In this document: piece by piece, positions 44,186-53,926 of the stretch
How the letters are laid out: every line of letters starts with the position of its first letter
How positions within the stretch are numbered: the stretch's first letter is position 1
Source: Formosa sediminum
Lineage (GTDB): Bacteria; Bacteroidota; Bacteroidia; Flavobacteriales; Flavobacteriaceae
DNA: 64,000 nt
Reading direction: 5' to 3'
Assembly (NCBI RefSeq): GCF_007197735.1
Contig: NZ_CP041637.1
Location: 2,823,001-2,887,000 of the forward strand
Translations under genes and position numbers: made by a program
Notes under the pieces: model-generated
Told to the model about the DNA's origin: nothing
Seen by the model: only the letters and a program-made list of their open reading frames with translations
The model's database searches: none

Positions 44186-47092
44186 ATGAAAAATATAATT
44201 CTATTGTGTATAAGTCTTTTTGTATGCTCCTATACAGTAATATCTCAAAAATTAGATGTAGATGAGATTGCAAATCAAATAAATGCTTATAAAAATGACA
44301 GTCGCGGACCCTATAAAGATATTCGGTGGTTTTGTACAGACGGTAGTATAAGGATGCCTAAAGATCCGTGTCCAGATAACATAGGTCCAGGAAATCAGCA
44401 TGCTAGATATAAAGATGAAGTAGTTGCACTTGGCTTAACTAATCACATCTTTTTCGGTCAGATTTTAACATCTACTAGTAAAGATGAATTTTGGGATGCC
44501 AATCATAATAATTCAAGATTAAAACAATATCAAATAGATAAGTATTTAAGAGCTGTAGACAATGGTTGGATTAATAAAAAAAGTCAGTTTTACAGGGGTG
44601 CAATTCAGTATGAGGATGAAGAAGATTGGGGAATTAATTTTTATAAATGGCTATTGTCTAACGACGATTTGTTACAAGCAAACTATTTTTTAATTAGACA
44701 ATCCTTAAAGGATATTCCTCATAACGGAGATGATAATATTGCGCAAAATATGCGAAGTCAATCAAAAATATTATCAGATCTTTATCCTCCTTTTATGGAT
44801 TTAAGAGTTAAAATTCATGCACAACCTACTCTCACTGATATAGAAAAAGTTGAAGCGTTTAAAGCTAAACATATTAGTAAATTATCGGCTAATCAGGTTA
44901 AAATTATAGAGGATTTAATTGCAACCATGACGTTGTTTTTTAAACCTGTAAATTTAGCTGCTTTACAACAAAAAGCGACACTATTACAAAACACACCCTT
45001 TGGAGAAGAATTTAATGCTTATGTTATAGAAAATAACGATAGTGCTACTGCCTCAGATCTTATTCAAAATACTTCTGAATTGTTAGTTAAGCTTAGAGCT
45101 GCTATATTTAATGAAAAACGACCATTAGCACGTCTACAAATGTTAGACATATCTTTAAAACTTGAAGAAATTATCTTTAAAAAAGCGCCATTATGGCAAC
45201 CTAACAATATTAAAGAACTCTCAGATAAAATTTGTTATTTAGGTATGGCTACTGCTGCAACTGGATATGTTGAACAGCATGAATGGGAGGCATTAAATTT
45301 AACTTTACCAGCAACTAAAACAGACGAAATTGCTTTAGGCGAATTAACAACGCTTTTACAACAAGCTAGAAGTTTAGTAGAGTGGAGTGCAGGTATGGTA
45401 AAAGCAAATTACCAAAAAGAAGTAGATATATATACTAGTTTTGAGCCTTTAGCCTATGGTTTTATAGATGATAAAATTAGAGGATCTATTGCCTTACATT
45501 TGGGGAAATCTGTAGGCGAATTAGGCGATTTAATTGCAAACGAATCGGCATTGACAAATAAAGTGTTAAGCATCCCTAACCAAAGTACAATTAGAGGATT
45601 AAACCCTGGATATGCATTTGGCGAATTAGTAGTTGTTACAGGATCTCCAGATGCTAAAGACGTGTCTTCTAATAAAATTTACGTCTTTCAACGTCCACCA
45701 GCAGATCTAAAACCTGTTGCTGGTATTGCTACTGTTTCTGAAGGAAATATGGTATCTCATGTTCAATTATTAGCTCGTAACTTAGGAATCCCTAATGCCG
45801 CACTATCTTTTGAAAATCTAAACGATTTAAAACAATATAATGGGGAACAAGTGTTTTATGCCGTCTCTAATAAAGGAAATGTTATTGTAAAGCTAGCCCA
45901 AGACATGACCACTGAAGAGCGTGCACTTTTTGAAAAAAAAGAACGTAAAGATGAAAAAATTGCTGTCCCTATTGAACAAATCGTGTTAGATGAATCTAAG
46001 GTTTTAAATTTAAGAAGTGTAAACGCCTCCAATTCTGGTAAAATTTGCGGACCTAAGGCCGCTAATTTAGGACAACTTAAAAGCATATTCCCAGAACAAG
46101 TTGTAGAAGGTTTGGTGATTCCTTTTGGAATCTTTAAAGACCATATGGATCAGGAGATGCCAAACCAAAATCAAAGTTATTGGCAATTTTTAACGGCAAT
46201 GTTTTCAGAAGCATCAGCTATGGAATCTAGAGGGATGAGTGAAGCTGATATTGAAACTTATCAATTACAACAATTAGCAATGTTAAGATCTGCCATAAAA
46301 CAGATGCCATTAAAAGCAACATTTGTGTCGCAAATGGAACACGATTTTAAAACTATACTTGGTAGTGAATTAGGAGAAATACCTGTTTTTTTAAGAAGTG
46401 ATACCAATATGGAAGACTTAAAAGAATTTACAGGAGCTGGCCTAAATTTAACCCTCTTTAATGTGGTTGATAAAGCTAAAATTTTTGAAGGCATTAAAGA
46501 CGTTTGGGCATCTCCATATACCGAGCGTAGTTTTAAATGGAGACAAAAATATTTATTAAATCCTGAAAATGTATTTCCATCTATTTTAGTTATACCAAGT
46601 GTAGATGTAGATTATTCTGGAGTACTTATTACTAAAGGTTTAACTTCTAGAAATAGTAAAGATTTAACTGTAGCATTTAGCCGAGGAGCAGGTGGTGCAG
46701 TAGACGGACAATCTGCAGAAACATACCTCATAAAAGATAATGGTGAAACGCAATTAATAGCGCCTTCAAGAGAGCAATATTACAATAGTTTACCAATTAC
46801 CGGAGGTACATTAAAAAAGAGCACTTCATTTAATGAACCTATTTTAAATGCACAAAATATTAAAGTAATTAAACAATTGGCTGCACAAATTAGAGAAACC
46901 ATGCCTAAGGAAACAGATACAGAATACAATGGTGCTTATGATGTTGAGTTAGGATTTAAAAATAATACTTTATGGCTATTTCAAATCCGACCATTTGTAG
47001 AAAATAAAAAAGCATTAAGTTCTTCATATTTAGAATCTATTACCCCAAAAATTGATACTAATAAAGCGATTTCGCTTTTTAAAACATTATAA
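44186..47092 (+). CDS. Exported PEP-synthase / glucan-water-dikinase-like phosphotransferase
   Basis: 968 aa with a signal peptide (MKNIILLCISLFVCSYTVIS, then Q). Residues ~25-460 are a helical N-terminal region I do not recognise. A swivelling phosphohistidine domain follows (about 465-575), with the catalytic His at about residue 525 in GNMVSHVQLLARNLGIPN. Then comes a PPDK-type ATP-grasp domain: GPKAANLGQL (about 622), RSDTNMEDLKEFTGAGLNLT (about 737), VWASPYTERS (about 772), DVELGF and FQIRP near the end. Swivel-before-ATP order and the RSDxN..ED / SHVxxxARN wording resemble plant glucan water dikinases rather than bacterial PEP synthase. The ATP-binding Lys, Arg, Glu and Gln/Arg positions look intact, so it should use ATP, yet it appears exported. 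Directly followed by a serine hydrolase gene with no gap. Confidence 0.85.
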   Translation: MKNIILLCISLFVCSYTVISQKLDVDEIANQINAYKNDSRGPYKDIRWFCTDGSIRMPKDPCPDNIGPGNQHARYKDEVVALGLTNHIFFGQILTSTSKDEFWDANHNNSRLKQYQIDKYLRAVDNGWINKKSQFYRGAIQYEDEEDWGINFYKWLLSNDDLLQANYFLIRQSLKDIPHNGDDNIAQNMRSQSKILSDLYPPFMDLRVKIHAQPTLTDIEKVEAFKAKHISKLSANQVKIIEDLIATMTLFFKPVNLAALQQKATLLQNTPFGEEFNAYVIENNDSATASDLIQNTSELLVKLRAAIFNEKRPLARLQMLDISLKLEEIIFKKAPLWQPNNIKELSDKICYLGMATAATGYVEQHEWEALNLTLPATKTDEIALGELTTLLQQARSLVEWSAGMVKANYQKEVDIYTSFEPLAYGFIDDKIRGSIALHLGKSVGELGDLIANESALTNKVLSIPNQSTIRGLNPGYAFGELVVVTGSPDAKDVSSNKIYVFQRPPADLKPVAGIATVSEGNMVSHVQLLARNLGIPNAALSFENLNDLKQYNGEQVFYAVSNKGNVIVKLAQDMTTEERALFEKKERKDEKIAVPIEQIVLDESKVLNLRSVNASNSGKICGPKAANLGQLKSIFPEQVVEGLVIPFGIFKDHMDQEMPNQNQSYWQFLTAMFSEASAMESRGMSEADIETYQLQQLAMLRSAIKQMPLKATFVSQMEHDFKTILGSELGEIPVFLRSDTNMEDLKEFTGAGLNLTLFNVVDKAKIFEGIKDVWASPYTERSFKWRQKYLLNPENVFPSILVIPSVDVDYSGVLITKGLTSRNSKDLTVAFSRGAGGAVDGQSAETYLIKDNGETQLIAPSREQYYNSLPITGGTLKKSTSFNEPILNAQNIKVIKQLAAQIRETMPKETDTEYNGAYDVELGFKNNTLWLFQIRPFVENKKALSSSYLESITPKIDTNKAISLFKTL

Positions 47093-48352
47093 ATGAAAAA
47101 TAAACTTGTATTAATTGTAACCGTATGTATATGTACTGCGTTTACCACGTTAACAGATTACCCTATAGATGGTTATGAATACACAGGTATTAAAAGATTA
47201 AAACGTTTAGAACTTATAAAAAGTGGAGAAATTGTTGAAAAACAAACCTTACCCGAAGGTGCTTTTAAATCGTATTTAGATATATCGTTAAATTTAAAAG
47301 ATAAAGCTGCAGATAGTTTAGATGTCTTTTTTAAAGACAGTCCAGAATTTCAAAATGCAATAAATAATTTATTTAAAGGTTTAGATAAAAGTTATTCATT
47401 GACAGTATTAGATATCACCAACCCTAATGCTATTAAATATGCACACCGAAATGAAACTGCTGGTTATCAACCTGGAAGTGTTGGCAAATTGGCTGTTTTA
47501 CTCGGTTTATTTGATCAGCTTGCTAAAATTTATCCAAATAATTACGAGAAACGGGTTCAATTATTAAAAACAAAAGTTGTTAAAGCTGGCGTTTGGGGTC
47601 TAACAGATGAACATACTATACCTATTTATAATATTGAAACTAAAAAACTAATAAAACGTCAGGTTATTGCTAGTGATGAATTTTCGTTATTTGAGTGGGC
47701 AGATCACATGCTTTCTGTAAGTAATAATGGAGCTGCAAGTATTGTATGGAGAGAAGTTTTATTAATGCAGGCATTTGGCGCTGCTTATCCAGAAATGACA
47801 GATGAAGAGGCCTTAACTTATTTTAAAACTACAGACAAAAAAGTATTGACAGATTTAGGAAATACGGTTGTCAATTTACCTCTTAGAAATCTAGGTATTT
47901 CCGCGGATGAATGGCGTTTAGGCAGTTTCTTTACTAAAGGAGCAAACACCTATGTAGGCGATAAAGGTGGTAGTATAGGCACTCCATTAGGAGTTATGAA
48001 ATTTTTAATTCAATTAGAGCAGGGTAAAGTAATAGATGAAAAATCGAGTTTAGAAATGAAACGTTTAATGTACATGACAGATAGACGTATAAGATATGCT
48101 CAAGCTCCTGCTTTAAAAGATGCTGCTGTATATTTTAAATCTGGTAGTTTGTATAAATGTGATAGGAGTAAAGGTGAAGCATGTGGTAAATATATGGGAA
48201 ATGTACAAAACTTTATGAATTCTGTTGCTATTGTAGAACACCCGGATAAAACGACATATATGGTTGTTTTAATGACCAATGTGTTACGAAAAAATTCGGC
48301 TACAGATCATATGAATTTAGCTACAAATATTGATAAATTAATTAGGCAATAA
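47093..48352 (+). CDS. Exported beta-lactamase-fold serine hydrolase
   Basis: 419 aa with a signal peptide (MKNKLVLIVTVCICTAFTTL). Motifs of the penicillin-binding/beta-lactamase fold are present in order: SVGK (SxxK, about residue 129), SNN (SxN, about 208) and KSG (about 349). A GKLAVLLGLFDQL helix follows the Ser. It is longer than class A beta-lactamases and has an extra N-terminal ~100 residues. Peptidoglycan peptidase or esterase activity is as likely as lactam hydrolysis. The ATG abuts the stop of the dikinase-like gene, so they are translated together. The 3' end overlaps the convergent transporter gene by 15 bp. Confidence 0.85.
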   Translation: MKNKLVLIVTVCICTAFTTLTDYPIDGYEYTGIKRLKRLELIKSGEIVEKQTLPEGAFKSYLDISLNLKDKAADSLDVFFKDSPEFQNAINNLFKGLDKSYSLTVLDITNPNAIKYAHRNETAGYQPGSVGKLAVLLGLFDQLAKIYPNNYEKRVQLLKTKVVKAGVWGLTDEHTIPIYNIETKKLIKRQVIASDEFSLFEWADHMLSVSNNGAASIVWREVLLMQAFGAAYPEMTDEEALTYFKTTDKKVLTDLGNTVVNLPLRNLGISADEWRLGSFFTKGANTYVGDKGGSIGTPLGVMKFLIQLEQGKVIDEKSSLEMKRLMYMTDRRIRYAQAPALKDAAVYFKSGSLYKCDRSKGEACGKYMGNVQNFMNSVAIVEHPDKTTYMVVLMTNVLRKNSATDHMNLATNIDKLIRQ

Positions 48353-51172
48353 GCTTAAAATGTTTTTTATGTTAGCTATTAACTTTGCATTAGTTTCCTG
48401 AGTTAATACTGTTTCTAATAAAACTTTATATTTTAAAGGGTTAGATTTTTCTATAAGATACAAGACTGCAAATTTTAACTTTACATCTTTTCGTTTTAAT
48501 AATTCGTGGTAGCATTCGGCTTCACTAAAAACTTTTAGGTTAAGTTTTTTAATTTTTTCTTCTGAATTTGACGTTAATATAACAGATTCTGCAACAGGGA
48601 TAAGTTCTTTTTTAAGTTGACTATTTAAAATATTATCTAAAAATTCTACTGCATGTACACGTTGTTCTTCTTTACCATTCATGATGGTGTTTAAAATAGG
48701 ATCTACATCTTGAGGTGGATACTTAATACCTAAAAATCTAAAAATACGTTGTAACTGTCGGTCTAATCGTTGTTCTAAAACATGAATTAAACCTATTCTT
48801 GCTTCGTTCTCTTCTTTTGTTTCGGTGGCAGTAGCTTTCTTTTTATATTGAAGTACAATTTGAGTATGTATTACTGCTAATGTGTTTTGATATAATTGAC
48901 ATTCATCTAAGATTTGATGAACAATATAGTCGTCTTTTATTTTTAGATTAGGATATTTCCATTTTAATCGTTTTAAAGCTTCTATAGCTTCAATTTTCAC
49001 GGCATGTTCTGTATCATTAATTAAAAGCATTAATGTATTAATTGCTTTTTGAGATTTAAATTTTTCAATAGCTAATACGGTATATATGGCATCTTCAAAA
49101 TCTATAGTTTCATTTATGATTTTATCAAATAATACATCAATAACAGGTTCTCCATAAGCATATAAGGCATTTATAGCGCAAGGTCTTGTATCTTTAACAG
49201 ATAAATGTGTTATAATTGGAGTTATAAATTCAGAATTTAATGTTTTTGAAGCACTTCGTATAGCGACTCTAACAATGTCTATATCGTTGGCTTGTAATTG
49301 GGTATTTATAATAAAGTAATATGTACTTAATTTAGCATTTCCAATACTTTCTAGAATAACGCTTATAATTTCCTTTTTCAGAGCTTCATCTGTAAGGTTG
49401 GAATATTTAGAAAGTGCATTGTCAATTTTTTGTTCTAAACTAAATTTATATTGAAGTATAGGATTGTTTCTTAACTCTAAAGAAAGGCCTAAAAGCGCAG
49501 CATTACTAATAGTATAATCGTCACTATTAATATATTTTTCAAATAATTCTACTTTGTTTTTTTGATAATGTTTTAAGAGGTATCTAAAAGCAGAAGTCGT
49601 AACATTTTGATTGCGATCATGTACCATCTCTTCAATTTCTGTAGATAGATTCTCGGTTTTTAAGTAATATAAATTATCAATAGCCAAAGTTTTTACTCGT
49701 GGAGAAGTGTGGTGCAGAATATTTTTTATACCATAAAAAAAACGCTCATCTTTAACTTCTAATGTTTTAGTAAGCATGTTTATGATTTGGTTTTCTGTTC
49801 CACTATTAAACACTCGTATCACAGAATCTATAATAGAAGTTACTTTAATGTCTTGCTTTACAAGTTTTGTTTTTTTAGTTTGAGACAGATCTAGCAAGTT
49901 TTTAAAGGCTATAATATACTCTTGTCTTAAATAATAAATAAGTGTTAGCCATACAAGTATCAAGGCTATAATTATAATACTGATATAGGTTGATGATAAG
50001 TCTAAGCCGTTAATAAAAAATATTAAAATAAAACCTGCAATACCTGTTGCAATACTATCTACCACTACATCCGTAAATGTTTTTGTCTTTTTTTTAATGT
50101 CTATAGGAATGGGAATTGAAAGTAACTCTGTAGCTGATTTATTTACCGATTGTTTTAAACTACCATCTATAATTTTAATAAAAACCACTACCCATAATTG
50201 TGGTATTACTAATAGCAATATAGATCCTATTAAAATACCTGAAGGCAACCACAATAATGATTTTCCTACCCCAAAAGTTCCTACAATACGTTTGGTTAAA
50301 AACAGCTGAATAAGTAAAGAAATTACACTTAAAGTGGAAAGCCAAAATCCAAAAAAAGAGGTTAAATCATCTTGATCGTCAATAAGCCTAAATGCATAAT
50401 CGCTATATTGGTAATCTACTAATTTTGCAATTAAAGCACTAAGCCCAATAACTAATGCTATTAAACTTAACAGTTTAGAATGTTTAATTAGTTTAAAAGG
50501 TGAATCGCTTTTAGGATTACTTCTAATTGAAACTTGAAATGGATTTAGTTTTTCAACTTCTGTTCGCCATATATAACGTGTTATAGCAATGCATAGAATT
50601 AAGAGTAGTGCTGCTACAAAAAGTAAATTTTGCGAATTCATGAATGTGGTAAGAACAGAGGTTAAATAGCCTCCAAAAATACCTCCAGCAATTGCGCCTG
50701 CTCCAATAAATCCAAACACACGTTTTGCTTCTCTAACATTGTATACAAGATTAGCTAATATCCAAAATTGAGAGGCTGTTAATAGTCCAAAAATGGCTAC
50801 CCAAACGTAAGGAATATATAATAAAAATCCTGTAATTAAATTGAAATTAAATCCGATTCCGAAAACTATTAATGAAATAATAGATCCTATTAAAGTCTTG
50901 TCAATTATTATATTTAATTGAAATTTTTCTAGAGCTTTATCGTAAAAATAAGAACCAATAATAGCCAAAACAGCAGTAAAAACATAGGCTAATGGCAGTG
51001 CATCTGAAGATAATTCGGATAAGAACAGGGAATTAATTGTTGGTTTTACAATTAATAGCGTAGTAATTAAAATAAAAATATTTAACTGAAGAAGAAGTGT
51101 CTTTTTTAGTTCTTCTTCTTTAATATCAAAAACTTTTAAGACATGGTGTTTAAGAGTTTTTTTAAAAGACAT
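48338..51172 (-). CDS. Nucleotide transporter (ATP/ADP carrier, NTT-like MFS) fused to HEAT-like repeats
   Basis: 944 aa. Residues ~25-430 form about twelve membrane helices of the Npt/TLC nucleotide-transporter branch (LLLQLNIFILITTLLIVKP, REAKRVFGFIGAGAIAGGIFGGYL, DGSLKQSVNKSATELLSIPI, KTFTDVVVDSIATGIAGFI). Residues ~440-944 are a soluble array of paired helices with HEAT-like units (HHTSPRVKTLAIDNLYYL; HAVKIEAIEALKRLKW; EEQRVHAVEFLDNIL). NTT proteins exchange ATP and ADP in plastids and intracellular parasites; HEAT-fused forms occur in free-living bacteria, with unclear substrate and direction. It converges on the serine hydrolase gene at 47093 and lies 100 bp downstream of a second one. 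Confidence 0.83.
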   Translation of the reverse strand: MSFKKTLKHHVLKVFDIKEEELKKTLLLQLNIFILITTLLIVKPTINSLFLSELSSDALPLAYVFTAVLAIIGSYFYDKALEKFQLNIIIDKTLIGSIISLIVFGIGFNFNLITGFLLYIPYVWVAIFGLLTASQFWILANLVYNVREAKRVFGFIGAGAIAGGIFGGYLTSVLTTFMNSQNLLFVAALLLILCIAITRYIWRTEVEKLNPFQVSIRSNPKSDSPFKLIKHSKLLSLIALVIGLSALIAKLVDYQYSDYAFRLIDDQDDLTSFFGFWLSTLSVISLLIQLFLTKRIVGTFGVGKSLLWLPSGILIGSILLLVIPQLWVVVFIKIIDGSLKQSVNKSATELLSIPIPIDIKKKTKTFTDVVVDSIATGIAGFILIFFINGLDLSSTYISIIIIALILVWLTLIYYLRQEYIIAFKNLLDLSQTKKTKLVKQDIKVTSIIDSVIRVFNSGTENQIINMLTKTLEVKDERFFYGIKNILHHTSPRVKTLAIDNLYYLKTENLSTEIEEMVHDRNQNVTTSAFRYLLKHYQKNKVELFEKYINSDDYTISNAALLGLSLELRNNPILQYKFSLEQKIDNALSKYSNLTDEALKKEIISVILESIGNAKLSTYYFIINTQLQANDIDIVRVAIRSASKTLNSEFITPIITHLSVKDTRPCAINALYAYGEPVIDVLFDKIINETIDFEDAIYTVLAIEKFKSQKAINTLMLLINDTEHAVKIEAIEALKRLKWKYPNLKIKDDYIVHQILDECQLYQNTLAVIHTQIVLQYKKKATATETKEENEARIGLIHVLEQRLDRQLQRIFRFLGIKYPPQDVDPILNTIMNGKEEQRVHAVEFLDNILNSQLKKELIPVAESVILTSNSEEKIKKLNLKVFSEAECYHELLKRKDVKLKFAVLYLIEKSNPLKYKVLLETVLTQETNAKLIANIKNILSLLPN

Positions 51173-51206
51173 TTAAATGTTTTATATATTAATATATTTC
51201 TACAAA

Positions 51207-51214
51207 CAAATGTA
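51207..51214 (-). promoter_or_regulatory. Candidate -7 box (TACATTTG) of the nucleotide-transporter gene
   Basis: Exact TAnnTTTG on the minus strand, 34 bp before the start codon at 51172. It suggests the transporter can be expressed independently of the serine hydrolase gene upstream. Confidence 0.4.
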
Positions 51215-51271
51215 ATTAATATGCATTTTGTTCATGTAACTTCATTGTAATATTTTCTATTCCAAAAGAAA

Positions 51272-52192
51272 TTATTTTAACGCTATAGTTTTAGTTTTGT
51301 ATTTTTTTAATGCAGTTTCAATAGGCGTGACAAGATTTCTAATAATTTGTTCACCATCTTCATCATCTACCAAGGCGACTAAAATATATCGTCTGTTTGG
51401 ATCGTTTCCCCATACTAAAATAGAATCTGAATGATAGGTTTTCCATGATCCAGATTTTCTGTATAACAAGGCCTGAGGTGCAATTTTTTCAATAACACTT
51501 ACAAATTTATGATGTAAATCTGGGTTACCCATAATTTGTAACATTTGTTTAGAGCGTTTATCGTTAACAAGTTTACCAAATGCTAGTAAATAATAATATC
51601 TACACACTTGATCTACGGTAGCAGCATGACTTAAGTTTTTTAAAGGTTCTCGATTGGTATTGCCACCCCCACCATAACGTTTACCACACCATAAACCGCC
51701 ACCACATTCTTCATCATAAAACATGTATTTAGGATCTGTCATCACAGATTCTATTTTTTTATACCCTAATCGATCAATCATTCTTGTAGATGCTGCATTA
51801 TCAGATTTACTGATCATTAATCTTAAATCCGTTTTAATTTCTGGCGTTTCTTTAAGTTCTCCTTTATCTATAGCATCCATAGCAGACAATAAAATTGCTA
51901 TTTTAGGTAAACTGGCAGCATACATCATATATTCTCCATTAACACTAGCATATTTAACCTGATTGGTATTACTTAAATCTACTATACCAACAGACATTTT
52001 GTTTTGGGCTATAAGTTTTTTCCAATTTGGATTTGCATTAAGTTGTTGTTCTAAATTTTTTTGTAATGTTGAATTTTTAAGTGTATTTAAAGGTTTTATC
52101 TTAGAATTGTCTACTTGTATAGGTAAGCCGTTTTGTGCTTCAATACACATGCTAAATGTAATAAGGAAGACTACAAACAATGTTGTTTTCAT
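51272..52192 (-). CDS. Exported class A beta-lactamase-like serine hydrolase
   Basis: 306 aa with signal peptide MKTTLFVVFLITFSMCIEAQ. Motifs in class A spacing: SLPK (Ser about residue 94), SDN (about 130) and KSG (about 246). An unusual Gly/Cys-rich loop (EECGGGLWCGKRYGGGG, about 161-177) sits where class A enzymes have the omega loop. A typical beta-lactamase Glu is not obvious there, so it may be a peptidase or inactive on lactams. Upstream of the nucleotide-transporter gene on the same strand with its own -7 box. It belongs to the same broad fold as the enzyme at 47093. Confidence 0.87.
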   Translation of the reverse strand: MKTTLFVVFLITFSMCIEAQNGLPIQVDNSKIKPLNTLKNSTLQKNLEQQLNANPNWKKLIAQNKMSVGIVDLSNTNQVKYASVNGEYMMYAASLPKIAILLSAMDAIDKGELKETPEIKTDLRLMISKSDNAASTRMIDRLGYKKIESVMTDPKYMFYDEECGGGLWCGKRYGGGGNTNREPLKNLSHAATVDQVCRYYYLLAFGKLVNDKRSKQMLQIMGNPDLHHKFVSVIEKIAPQALLYRKSGSWKTYHSDSILVWGNDPNRRYILVALVDDEDGEQIIRNLVTPIETALKKYKTKTIALK

Positions 52193-52221
52193 GTATATTT
52201 GATGAATTTATAGAATGTATG

Positions 52222-52229
52222 CAAAAGTA
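52222..52229 (-). promoter_or_regulatory. Candidate -7 box (TACTTTTG) of the serine hydrolase gene
   Basis: Exact TAnnTTTG on the minus strand, 29 bp before the start codon at 52192. Confidence 0.45.
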
Positions 52230-52372
52230 TTTAATTAACTCATTACTAAAATGTTAAAATTTAAAAATCATAATATTAAACTTTATGAGTAAAATCAATG
52301 CTTCTTATGTGAAATAATACCTTAAACTGTTAATTTTTTAAGTAGAAGAATATAATTGCGGCTACTTATATA

Positions 52373-53914
52373 TTATAACGGAATATTACCATGTTTTCGT
52401 TTAGGTAATTCCACCGATTTATCTTCTAACATACAGAATGCTTTTATTAATTTTCTACGGGTGTCTTTTGGCAGTATAATTTCATCAATAAATCCGCGTT
52501 GTGCAGCACGATAAGGATTTGCAAAAGCAGAGGCGTATTCGAATTCTTTTTCTGCTAGTTTTGCTATGGGATTATCTGCATTTTTAATTTCTTTTTTAAA
52601 GATAATTTCGCTAGCACCTTTAGCTCCCATAACAGCAATTTCTGCGGTGGGCCAAGCAAAATTCATATCTGCGCCTATATGTTTCGAATTCATAACATCG
52701 TAAGCACCTCCGTATGCTTTTCTTGTTATAACAGTTATACGCGGTACTGTAGCTTCGCTTAAAGCATACAATAATTTCGCGCCGTTAGATATAATACCAT
52801 TCCATTCTTGATCTGTTCCTGGTAAAAACCCCGGAACATCTACTAAAACTAAAATAGGAATATTAAAACTATCGCAAAATCTTACAAAACGAGCTGCTTT
52901 TTTTGAACTATTTACATCTAAAACTCCTGCTAGACACAATGGCTGATTGGCAACAATACCAATGCTTTTTCCTCCCAATCGGGCAAAACCTACAATAATG
53001 TTTTCTGCATATTCTTTATGGATTTCAAAAAAAGAATCTAGATCTATAATGCCATAAATAATGCGTCTCATATCGTAAGGTTTATTAGCATTATCAGGAA
53101 CTATAGCGGTTAATTCTTCTCGGATTTCATCTTGTAAATTATAGGACAATTTAGTTGTTGTTTTGGTATTATTTTGCGGTAAATACGACAATAGATTGAT
53201 AATCTGATCTAAACATTCTACATCATTAATAGCTGTAATATGTGCTACTCCAGATTTAGTTGCATGTGTATGTGCACCTCCTAATGCTTCTGAGCTTACA
53301 GCTTCATTGGTTACCGTTTTAACAACATTTGGGCCGGTTACAAACATATAACTGCTATGTTCAACCATTAATGTAAAATCTGTAATGGCAGGAGAATAAA
53401 CAGCTCCTCCAGCACAAGGCCCCATAATAGCTGATATTTGAGGGATAATTCCAGAAGCTTTTACGTTTCTATGAAAAATATCTGCATATCCACCAAGCGA
53501 TTTAACACCTTCTTGTATGCGTGCCCCTCCAGAATCGTTTAAACCAATTAAAGGTGCTCCAACTTTTAGGGCAAGATCCATAATTTTACATATTTTTTCA
53601 GCGTGAGTTTCGGAAAGTGATCCGCCAAAAACCGTAAAATCCTGAGCAAAAATATAAACTAATCTTCCTTTAATATTTCCGTAACCGGTAACCACACCAT
53701 CTCCAAAATAGAGTTCTTTTTCCATACCAAAATCTGTAGACCGATGCGTAACTAGTATGCCTATCTCTTCAAAAGATCCAGAATCTAATAAATAATCTAT
53801 ACGCTCTCTTGCTGTTAGTTTATGTTTAGCATGTTGTTGTGTAATACGATGTGTTCCGCCTCCTAAATATGCTTTTGCTAATTTATCTGTAAGTATGTTT
53901 GTTTTAGAATCCAT
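52373..53914 (-). CDS. pccB: Propionyl-CoA carboxylase carboxyltransferase (beta) subunit
   Basis: 513 aa. Transfers the carboxyl group from biotin to propionyl-CoA giving methylmalonyl-CoA. Strong match in memory to Pcc[81 protein letters not shown] and [20 protein letters not shown]. Third gene of a three-gene minus-strand operon (carrier protein, biotin carboxylase, carboxyltransferase), 12 bp after the biotin carboxylase. Methylmalonyl-CoA decarboxylase is a less likely alternative because a biotin carboxylase is present. Confidence 0.93.
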   Translation of the reverse strand: MDSKTNILTDKLAKAYLGGGTHRITQQHAKHKLTARERIDYLLDSGSFEEIGILVTHRSTDFGMEKELYFGDGVVTGYGNIKGRLVYIFAQDFTVFGGSLSETHAEKICKIMDLALKVGAPLIGLNDSGGARIQEGVKSLGGYADIFHRNVKASGIIPQISAIMGPCAGGAVYSPAITDFTLMVEHSSYMFVTGPNVVKTVTNEAVSSEALGGAHTHATKSGVAHITAINDVECLDQIINLLSYLPQNNTKTTTKLSYNLQDEIREELTAIVPDNANKPYDMRRIIYGIIDLDSFFEIHKEYAENIIVGFARLGGKSIGIVANQPLCLAGVLDVNSSKKAARFVRFCDSFNIPILVLVDVPGFLPGTDQEWNGIISNGAKLLYALSEATVPRITVITRKAYGGAYDVMNSKHIGADMNFAWPTAEIAVMGAKGASEIIFKKEIKNADNPIAKLAEKEFEYASAFANPYRAAQRGFIDEIILPKDTRRKLIKAFCMLEDKSVELPKRKHGNIPL

Positions 53915-53926
53915 ATAATTTAAAAT

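Noticed and set aside
44186-47092. Ordinary cytoplasmic PEP synthase.
   Set aside because: It has a signal peptide, lacks the C-terminal PEP-binding barrel and has swivel and ATP-grasp domains in the opposite order.
47093-48352. Calling the serine hydrolase a beta-lactamase resistance gene.
   Set aside because: The core motifs are shared by PBPs, esterases and lactamases; length and the extra N-terminal region do not match class A enzymes.
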